A DNA stretch of 41,691 nucleotides from Microbacterium enclense (GTDB taxonomy: Bacteria; Actinomycetota; Actinomycetes; Actinomycetales; Microbacteriaceae): NCBI RefSeq assembly GCF_004022425.1, contig NZ_RBZY01000034.1, positions 1-41,691 on the forward strand, read 5' to 3'. The translations under genes and the position numbers were made by a program. Of this stretch, positions 36,498-41,691 are shown in pieces. Below the pieces are notes generated by a model. It ran no database searches. It had not been told where the DNA came from and saw nothing but the letters and a program-made list of their open reading frames with translations. Position 1 is the stretch's first letter. The number at the start of each line of letters is the position of its first letter.

Positions 36498-37151
36498 ATG
36501 CAATCCGATCCGTCCTCCGCGGCCCCGGCGGTCCTGTCCGCGGTGCTCGCAGAGGTCTTGCGGACCAGCGCCCAGCTGGCCGCTGCAGAAGCGGCCCGCA
36601 CCCTCGCCCTGGCCGCGGCCGGGCACTTGGCCCTTGACGTGATGGCCGACCGTCGGGCGAACAACCGAGCCTCCGAGATGGCGTTGCACGAGGTCACCTC
36701 CGAACTCGCCGCGGCCGAGAATCTGTCCGACCGAACGTCCCCGCTCCCCTGGGACAGGGTCGTCACACACCCCGTCACCGGCGCGGTCCTGCACATCGAC
36801 TCGTACCACCGCGGCACCGCGATCGACCGGTTCCTCCGCGCTCGCGACCGCCACTGCCGGTGGCCCGGCTGCACGGTCCCCGCGATCCGCGCCGAAGTGG
36901 ATCACACGCACGACGACGCGCTCGGTGGTGCCACCGAGGTCTCCAACCTCGCCCACCTCTGCCAACGACACCACACGCAGAAGCAGTTCACCCGATGGAG
37001 AGTCCGGCAGGTGCCCGGGGGAGTGCTGGAGTGGACCTCACCCACCGGCCGGATCTACACCGACGAACCCCTCGCCTACTCGCCGGCCGTCCGATTCGTC
37101 CCCGACGATCCGCCTCCGCCCGAGCCGGAAGAACAGCCCGCACCCTTCTGA
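36498..37151 (+). CDS. DUF222-HNH endonuclease, internally shortened
   Basis: A 217-aa member of the 13E12/DUF222-HNH group common in actinobacteria, normally about 400-500 aa. The C-terminal HNH nuclease part is intact: RFLRARDRHCRWPGC, then EVDHTHD, then NLAHLCQRHHTQKQ, carrying the Cys and His ligands and the catalytic His. The N-terminal part resembles only the beginning of DUF222 (MALHEVTSELAAAENLSDRT) and jumps at about residue 78 to the segment just before HNH (VVTHPVTGAVL). About 200-250 residues are therefore missing in frame. A deleted or decaying copy, or a reduced functional nuclease, are both possible. Its 3' end overlaps the -35 region of the thiM promoter. Confidence 0.75.
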   Translation: MQSDPSSAAPAVLSAVLAEVLRTSAQLAAAEAARTLALAAAGHLALDVMADRRANNRASEMALHEVTSELAAAENLSDRTSPLPWDRVVTHPVTGAVLHIDSYHRGTAIDRFLRARDRHCRWPGCTVPAIRAEVDHTHDDALGGATEVSNLAHLCQRHHTQKQFTRWRVRQVPGGVLEWTSPTGRIYTDEPLAYSPAVRFVPDDPPPPEPEEQPAPF

Positions 37152-37171
37152 CGTGGTGCCTTCACCCGTGC

Positions 37172-37177
37172 TAGCGT
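37172..37177 (+). promoter_or_regulatory. -10 box (TAGCGT) of the thiM operon
   Basis: TAGCGT is placed 11 nt before the riboswitch. A weak -35 (CTGACG, 37148-37153) is 18 nt upstream, inside the stop region of the HNH gene. Confidence 0.5.
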
Positions 37178-37187
37178 CGCCCGCAGT

Positions 37188-37255
37188 GACACGGGGTGCC
37201 CCATCGGGCTGAGAACACACCCGTCGAACCTGATCTAGTTCGTACTAGCGAAGGG
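37188..37255 (+). promoter_or_regulatory. TPP riboswitch upstream of thiM
   Basis: Conserved thi-box parts in order: ACGGGGTGCC, GGGCTGAGA, ACACACCCGTCGAACCTGAT, then CTAGTTCGTACTAGCGAAGG. The GAAGGG that ends it is also the ribosome binding site of thiM (9 nt from the ATG at 37265), which points to translational control. Confidence 0.95.
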
Positions 37256-37264
37256 ATGTCGCGA

Positions 37265-38047
37265 ATGGTCGTTCGCACGTCGTCGTCTCCGTCCACCGTC
37301 CTCGCCGAGCTGCGAGCAACCCCACCGCTGGTGCAGTGCATCACCAACGCGGTGGTGACGAACTTCACCGCCAACGCGCTCCTCGCGCTCGGCACCTCGC
37401 CCGCGATGTGCGACATTCCCGGGGAGGCCGGACTCTTCGCCGGCATCGCCAGGGGCGTCCTGGTGAACCTCGGCACCCCCACCGCCGAACAGCGCGACGC
37501 CGCCCGCGAAGCCGTCGCCGCGGGCACGCCGTGGGTGCTCGACCCGGTCGCGGTGGGCGCGCTGCCGGTCCGCACCGCGCTCGCTCACGACCTGCTCGAG
37601 GCGCGGCCCGCCATCGTGCGCGGCAACGCGTCGGAGATCCTCGCCCTCGCCGGGGCGGGGGCCGGGGGGCGCGGCGTCGACTCGACCGATTCCCCGGAGG
37701 CGGCGCTCGATGCCGCTCGCGCACTCGCGATCCGCACGGGCGGGACGGTCGCCGTGTCCGGCCCGGTCGACCTGATCGTGGATGCCGTGCGCGAAGCGCG
37801 CGTGCCCGGCGGCAGTGTCCTGCTCACCCGCGTCACGGGCGGCGGCTGCGCCCTCGGCGCCGCGATGGCGGCGCTGCTCGCGGTGACCGCCGGCTTCGCC
37901 GCCGCGACGACGGCCAGCGCGATCTGGGCCGTGGCATCCGAGCGGGCCGAGGCCGCCTCGAGCGGGCCGGGGTCGTTCGCCGTGGCGTTCCTCGACGCCC
38001 TCGCCGCGATCGAACCGGTGGATCTCCACGGCCGGGTCGCCTCGTGA
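37265..38047 (+). CDS. thiM: Hydroxyethylthiazole kinase
   Basis: A 260-aa kinase that phosphorylates the thiazole alcohol THZ with ATP in thiamine salvage. [27 protein letters not shown] is the conserved N-terminal block. [14 protein letters not shown] and [14 protein letters not shown] follow. [16 protein letters not shown] is the anion-hole/active-site Cys region. Full family length. ATG 37265 was preferred to ATG 37256 because the latter would have the GAAGGG ribosome site directly abutting it. First gene of thiM-thiE-thiD::tenA; its stop overlaps the thiE start by 4 nt. Confidence 0.95.
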   Translation: MVVRTSSSPSTVLAELRATPPLVQCITNAVVTNFTANALLALGTSPAMCDIPGEAGLFAGIARGVLVNLGTPTAEQRDAAREAVAAGTPWVLDPVAVGALPVRTALAHDLLEARPAIVRGNASEILALAGAGAGGRGVDSTDSPEAALDAARALAIRTGGTVAVSGPVDLIVDAVREARVPGGSVLLTRVTGGGCALGAAMAALLAVTAGFAAATTASAIWAVASERAEAASSGPGSFAVAFLDALAAIEPVDLHGRVAS

Positions 38048-38685
38048 GCGTGCACGACCTGTCGCTGCACCTCGTCACCGATCACCGGATGCCGTTCGCC
38101 GACGTCGTCGAGATCGTCGATGCCGCCGCGGGGTCGGGGGCGAGCATCGTGCAGTTCCGCGACAAGGAGGCGTCCGGGCGGGACCTCTTCGATCGCGTCA
38201 CGGTACTCGCCGATGTGATCGCGGGGCGAGCGGCCTTCGTCGTCGACGACCGCGTCGACGTCGTGCTGGCCGCGCGCGCCGCGGGCGCCCGTGTCGACGG
38301 TGTCCACCTCGGCCAGAGCGATTTGCCGGTGGTCGCGGCGCGCCGCCTGCTCGGTGCCGACGCACTGATCGGCCTGACCGCGAACACCCCGGCCCACTTC
38401 TCCGCCGCCACCCACCTGCCGACGGGCACCGTGGACTACCTCGGCGTCGGGGTGATCCGCGCGACCGCGACCAAGCCCGACCACCCGCGCGCCCTGGGGA
38501 TCGAGGGGTTCGCCGCGCTCGCGGCATCCGCACCTCTGCCGTGCGTCGCGATCGGGGGGATCGAGGTAGGCGACGTGGCCGCGCTTCGCCAGGCCGGGGC
38601 GGCCGGCGTGGCCGTCGTGTCGGCGGTGAGCGGTGCGGACGATCCGGCCGCGGCGACCCGCGCACTGCGCGAGGCCTGGGCATGA
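38044..38685 (+). CDS. thiE: Thiamine phosphate synthase
   Basis: A 213-aa TIM-barrel enzyme that joins HMP pyrophosphate with thiazole phosphate to give thiamine phosphate. Motifs: [22 protein letters not shown] (pyrophosphate-binding RDK), [45 protein letters not shown] and [10 protein letters not shown], all at expected spacing. The GTG start overlaps the thiM stop (GTGA); a second GTG two codons on is also possible. Its stop overlaps the thiD::tenA start by 4 nt. Confidence 0.95.
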   Translation: MSVHDLSLHLVTDHRMPFADVVEIVDAAAGSGASIVQFRDKEASGRDLFDRVTVLADVIAGRAAFVVDDRVDVVLAARAAGARVDGVHLGQSDLPVVAARRLLGADALIGLTANTPAHFSAATHLPTGTVDYLGVGVIRATATKPDHPRALGIEGFAALAASAPLPCVAIGGIEVGDVAALRQAGAAGVAVVSAVSGADDPAAATRALREAWA

Positions 38686-40115
38686 TCCCCCGCGTGCTGA
38701 GCATCGCCGGGACCGACCCCACCGGGGGTGCCGGCATCCAGGCCGATCTCAAGAGCATCTCGGCGTTCGGTGGGTACGGTATGGCCGCCGTGACGGCGCT
38801 CGTGGCGCAGAACACCCTCGGGGTGCGCGAAGTGCATGTGACGCCGACGGAGTTCCTCTCGGCGCAGCTACGGGCGGTGAGCGACGACGTCGACATCGAC
38901 GCGGTCAAGATCGGGATGCTGGGCTCGGCCGAGATCGTCGCGGTCGTCTCCGCGTGGCTCGCCGAGGTGCGACCGCCGATCGTCGTGCTCGACCCCGTCA
39001 TGATCGCGACAAGCGGCGACCGTCTGCTCGACGCCGACGCCGAAGCGGCCGTCCGCGACCTGTGCCGCCTCGCCGACCTCGTGACGCCGAACCTGCCCGA
39101 GCTCGCGGTGCTCGTCGACACCCCCGTCGCCGACGATTGGGATACCGCGGTCGCGCAGGCGCGCACCCTCGCCGTAGGCGCCGACACCGCGGTCCTGCTG
39201 AAGGGCGGGCACCTGCGGGGTCCGGACAGCCCGGATGCCATCGTCGACACCACCGGCATCCACCCGGTACCAGGCCGCCGGGTCGACACCCCGCACACGC
39301 ACGGCACGGGATGCTCGCTGTCGTCCGCCATGGCGACCCTGGCGGCACACGGCCTCGCGTGGCCCGCCGCGCTCGAACGTGCGAAGCCGTGGCTCACCGG
39401 CGCTCTGGAGAACGCCGCCGAGCTGCACGTCGGGCGCGGCAACGGTCCGATCGACCACTTCCACGAGCTGCGGCCGCACCTCGACCTCGGGCCGGCGTGG
39501 AGCGCCGCTGCCTGGGCCGACGCGGCGTCCGTGCGCGCCGACGTCGACGACTGCGGGTTCGTGCGGGGACTGGCATCCGGCGACCTGGATCGCGCCGCCT
39601 TCACCTGGTACCTCGGGCAGGATCTGCTGTACCTGCGCGAGTACGCCCGCGTGCTCGCGCGCGCCGCGGCGCTCGCACCGAGCACCGAGGAGCAGCGATT
39701 CTGGGCCTCCGCGTCCGCCTCGTGCCTCGCCGAGGAAGCGCGCCTGCACGAGAGCCACGTGGATGCCACCGCCCTCGAACCCGCACCCGTCACCACCGCC
39801 TACACCGACCACCTGCATGCCGTGTCCGCGGGCGGCTCGTACGCGGTGCTGGTGGCGGCGGTGCTGCCGTGCTTCGTGCTGTACACCGACATCGGCGTGC
39901 GCTGGCGGGGCACCTTCGACCCCGACCACGCCTACGCCGACTGGCTCACGGCCTACGGCGACGAGGTGTTCGCCGCGTCCTCGGCCGAGGCGTCGCGGAT
40001 CGCGGACGCGGTGGCTCGATCGGCATCCCCCGCCGTCCGCGCCGCGATGTCGGCCGCGTACCACCGGTCGATGCGGCGGGAGTTGGCGTTCTTCGAGGCG
40101 CCGCTGCGGCGGTGA
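38682..40115 (+). CDS. thiD: ThiD-TenA fusion: HMP(-P) kinase plus TenA thiaminase II domain
   Basis: A 477-aa two-domain enzyme. Residues 1-260 are ThiD, which phosphorylates HMP and HMP-P: SIAGTDPTGGAGIQADLKSI, VDAVKIGMLG, VLDPVMIATSG, LVTPNLPEL, LLKGGHL and the anion hole THGTGCSLSSA. Residues ~275-477 are a TenA-like helical domain, which recovers HMP from aminopyrimidine breakdown products: FTWYLGQDLLYLREYARVLARAA, SCLAEEARLHESH, and AVLPCFVLYTDIG with a Cys at the position of the TenA nucleophile. The fusion joins salvage of the pyrimidine to its phosphorylation. Third gene of the operon, 4-nt overlap with thiE. Confidence 0.93.
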   Translation: MIPRVLSIAGTDPTGGAGIQADLKSISAFGGYGMAAVTALVAQNTLGVREVHVTPTEFLSAQLRAVSDDVDIDAVKIGMLGSAEIVAVVSAWLAEVRPPIVVLDPVMIATSGDRLLDADAEAAVRDLCRLADLVTPNLPELAVLVDTPVADDWDTAVAQARTLAVGADTAVLLKGGHLRGPDSPDAIVDTTGIHPVPGRRVDTPHTHGTGCSLSSAMATLAAHGLAWPAALERAKPWLTGALENAAELHVGRGNGPIDHFHELRPHLDLGPAWSAAAWADAASVRADVDDCGFVRGLASGDLDRAAFTWYLGQDLLYLREYARVLARAAALAPSTEEQRFWASASASCLAEEARLHESHVDATALEPAPVTTAYTDHLHAVSAGGSYAVLVAAVLPCFVLYTDIGVRWRGTFDPDHAYADWLTAYGDEVFAASSAEASRIADAVARSASPAVRAAMSAAYHRSMRRELAFFEAPLRR

Positions 40116-40126
40116 CGCGTGCGGGG

Positions 40127-40196
40127 CTCCGGAGGATTCAACCGTGCGGGCGTCTCACCGCGGTGCACGGCCTTCGAACGGCCCGAATCTCCGGAG
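40127..40196. repeat. Palindrome after thiD::tenA, between convergent genes
   Basis: CTCCGGAGGATTC (40127-40139) pairs with GAATCTCCGGAG (40185-40196) with a 1-nt bulge. CCGTGC/GCACGG (40142-40147, 40165-40170) forms an inner stem. No U-tract on either side. Confidence 0.55.
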
Positions 40197-40210
40197 TCCG
40201 GCCCGGGAGG

Positions 40211-40402
40211 TCAGCCGCTCTTGCGTCGGAACTCCCGCTTCGTGACGGCTCCGTGCGTGCCCTGCACGGCCGAGTGACCGTCCAAGTGAGCCTGACCCGA
40301 CCGCTGCTGCCCGTTCTTCTTCGCCAGGGCTTCCTTGAACTTGCGCTTCATCTCGTCGGATGCCGCACCTGTGGTGGCATCCGGGGTCTCGTTGGAACTC
40401 AT
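40211..40402 (-). CDS. DUF5302 family small protein
   Basis: A 63-aa basic protein of the actinobacterial DUF5302 type, function unknown. The recognisable pattern is DEMKRKFKEALAKKNGQ near the middle and the end TKREFRRKSG. Highly charged, no hydrophobic segment, probably cytoplasmic. It is too small for an enzyme; nucleic-acid or protein contact would be a guess. Start at 40402, six nt after TAGGGT (leaderless). Confidence 0.8.
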   Translation of the reverse strand: MSSNETPDATTGAASDEMKRKFKEALAKKNGQQRSGQAHLDGHSAVQGTHGAVTKREFRRKSG

Positions 40403-40408
40403 GTACCC

Positions 40409-40414
40409 ACCCTA
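40409..40414 (-). promoter_or_regulatory. -10 box (TAGGGT), leaderless DUF5302 gene
   Basis: TAGGGT, 6 nt, ATG at 40402. No Shine-Dalgarno. Confidence 0.6.
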
Positions 40415-40463
40415 GGCACGTCCGGTTGCTCGCGCACCGCGCCGGCGTCGGCGCCCACTCCCG

Positions 40464-41396
40464 TCAGACGTGGCGGACGCGCTGCTGCAACCGGGTGCGG
40501 ATGTCGAACAGCTCGGTGCCGCCGACCTCGCGAGCGCCCGGCATGCCGCGGCGCAGCAGCGTGGTGAGGGCGCTGCGCGCGACGAGCACGACCGGGGTCC
40601 CACGGACCTTGCCGAGCGTCGTGACCGCGTCGAGGATCGCGTCGTCGGGCAGGACGACCATCGCGCCGCTGAACCGGACGCCGGCCGCCCGCGCGATCAC
40701 CCGGGCCCGCGACACGAGCTGCGTGACCGGCGCCCCGATGACGTTCGGCCCGCTGATCTCGCCGCGGCGCACACCCACCGGACCGCCGAAGTCCTCGCTG
40801 AGCATCGCGTACAGGCCGCTGGGCCCGAGCACGAGGTGGTCGATCTTCTGCTCCGGGTCGAGGCCGTCGCGGTCGGCGAAGACGTCGTGCCAGACGGTGT
40901 ACCCCATGCCGAGGTCGGCCACGAGCCGCGCGGTCTCCTCCTCCGCGAGCGCATCGGCCAGGATGTGCCGGATCTCGGGCGGGGCCGACCGCACGAGCGC
41001 GGGGTCGTACGGGTCGGCGATGTCGACGCCCCGGCCCACCCACTCGCGGATGAGCGACAGGTACCGTTCTCGCCGCCATCCGCCGGGCTGCCCGTAGGCG
41101 CGGGCGCGGGGCCGAGTGTCCGGACGGGAAGGAGGGGATGCCGCCGGCGCGCCGCCCCACTCGGCCGAGGCGTGCCCGCGGCCGCGGTCGTACGCGGCAC
41201 GGGCCTCGGGGGTCCCGACGAGTTCCCACGCGCGTTGCACCTGCACGAACAGGGCGGCGTCGCCGCCGGTGTCGGGGTGCGTCTCGCGCAGCCGCACGCG
41301 GTAGGCGCGGCGCAGTCCCTCGTCGTCGATGTCGACGTCGACGCGGAGCACCTGGTACGCCGAAACCGACATGGGGCTGTCGAACACGTCCGTCAT
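40464..41396 (-). CDS. J-domain protein with NERD-like C-terminal domain
   Basis: A 310-aa protein. Residues ~10-72 are a DnaJ domain: SAYQVLRVDVDIDDEGLRRAYR, the HPD motif at 40-42 (THPDTGGD) and WELVGTPEARAAYD. A Pro/Arg linker follows (~80-108). The C-terminal half resembles a NERD nuclease-related domain: GYTVWHDVF, KIDHLVLGPSGLYAML (~184-199). In NERD proteins the next strand carries an E-x-K metal/catalytic motif; here it reads LSEDFGGPVGV with no Lys in place, so the nuclease site looks incomplete. The J-domain should stimulate an Hsp70; the partner is unknown. Start at 41396 has only a weak ribosome site; ATG at 41372 is an alternative. Confidence 0.75.
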   Translation of the reverse strand: MTDVFDSPMSVSAYQVLRVDVDIDDEGLRRAYRVRLRETHPDTGGDAALFVQVQRAWELVGTPEARAAYDRGRGHASAEWGGAPAASPPSRPDTRPRARAYGQPGGWRRERYLSLIREWVGRGVDIADPYDPALVRSAPPEIRHILADALAEEETARLVADLGMGYTVWHDVFADRDGLDPEQKIDHLVLGPSGLYAMLSEDFGGPVGVRRGEISGPNVIGAPVTQLVSRARVIARAAGVRFSGAMVVLPDDAILDAVTTLGKVRGTPVVLVARSALTTLLRRGMPGAREVGGTELFDIRTRLQQRVRHV

Positions 41397-41485
41397 CCGT
41401 TCCGCCGCTCGGGTGCGGCACCCTTCAGGCTATCCGCCGCCATCTGTGCAACCCCCGGGATCCGCCTCGGGTTTCGCTGACGGCG

Positions 41486-41556
41486 GCACGACTCCGGCAG
41501 AACCGGGCGAACCGCCCCACGCCCGCGCAGCCCGGCTGATTCCGCAGGAGTTGTGC
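41486..41556. repeat. GCACAACTCC palindromic repeat, copy 2
   Basis: GCACGACTCCGGCAGAACC at one end and CCGCAGGAGTTGTGC at the other, about 71 bp long. Closely related to copy 1 (20797-20866), including AGAACC/GAAACC inside the left arm. Confidence 0.7.
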
Positions 41557-41582
41557 GCACGTGGCATCCATCCGCCCTACCC

Positions 41583-41653
41583 GCACAACTCAGGCACAAC
41601 CAGGCCAACCACCCGCCCCGGCACGCCCCCAGTCACTTCTGCAGGAGTTGTGC
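41583..41653. repeat. GCACAACTCC palindromic repeat, copy 3
   Basis: GCACAACTCAGGCACAACC to CTGCAGGAGTTGTGC, 71 bp, the same length as copy 2. Starts 27 bp after copy 2 ends, in the same orientation. Confidence 0.7.
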
Positions 41654-41670
41654 CGACCCCGGCCCCACCC

Positions 41671-41691
41671 GCACAACTCCGGCACAACCCC
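41671..41691. repeat. GCACAACTCC palindromic repeat, copy 4 (cut by the window edge)
   Basis: GCACAACTCCGGCACAACC is the left arm of another copy, truncated by the window end. The whole stretch from 41397 to the end holds no gene that I can support. Confidence 0.6.

Noticed and set aside
37256..37264. ATG at 37256 as the thiM start
   Set aside because: It directly abuts the GAAGGG ribosome site; the next ATG at 37265 has workable spacing.

Overview
The window looks like chromosomal DNA of a high-G+C actinobacterium, most likely of the Microbacteriaceae (Microbacterium-like). The signs are roughly 70% G+C, strong GC3 codon preference, many TANNNT -10 boxes sitting 6-7 nt before leaderless starts, a very frequent GGATGCC/GGCATCC heptamer, and actinobacterial families such as DUF5302, DUF4407, DUF4397, class F sortase and DUF222-HNH. 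I see no rRNA, tRNA, CRISPR array, insertion sequence or prophage. All family calls come from reading the translated sequence, not from database searches.

Layout. 0.1-2.8 kb (minus): a membrane cytochrome b, an enoyl-CoA hydratase and a VIT1/CCC1 metal transporter. 2.9-6.5 kb (plus): a very large secreted, sortase-tailed phosphatase/5'-nucleotidase preceded by a PHO-box-like direct repeat. 6.6-13.1 kb: a thiolase, a YbjQ protein, a divergent TetR/enoyl-reductase-like pair with its operator, a NUDIX/DUF4407 pair and an aldo-keto reductase. 13.3-19.4 kb (plus): the most interesting locus, a tightly packed operon of a processive GT2 glycosyltransferase, a GT39-like membrane glycosyltransferase, a secreted DUF4397 protein with a C-terminal membrane tail, and a lipoprotein that fuses a GH8 glucanase to a class F sortase. 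It reads as an exopolysaccharide synthesis, trimming and surface-attachment module.

19.4-26.2 kb: rlmN, then a complete beta-glucoside operon under LicT/BglG antitermination: antiterminator, RAT/terminator switch, EIIBCA permease, GH1 6-phospho-beta-glucosidase and HAD sugar phosphatase. 26.3-28.6 kb (minus): a three-gene fatty-acyl/beta-oxidation-like operon with 4-nt overlaps. 28.7-30.3 kb: a membrane protein with a possible degenerate GGDEF tail, and a GNAT acetyltransferase. 30.3-40.1 kb holds thiamine salvage in two blocks, each behind a TPP riboswitch: ykoEDC (HMP/thiamine ECF transporter, minus) and thiM-thiE-thiD::tenA (plus). Between them lie a membrane-anchored D-Ala-D-Ala carboxypeptidase, an erythromycin-esterase-like gene with a possible attenuator leader, and a DUF222-HNH gene lacking its middle. 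40.2-41.4 kb (minus): a DUF5302 protein and a J-domain/NERD-like protein. The right edge is repeat-rich and non-coding.

Several intergenic regions carry 50-70 bp palindromes. Five of the six convergent gene pairs are separated by one that lacks a U-tract. A different, sequence-conserved family (ends GCACAACTCC / GGAGTTGTGC) occurs once between rlmN and licT and two and a part times at the right edge.
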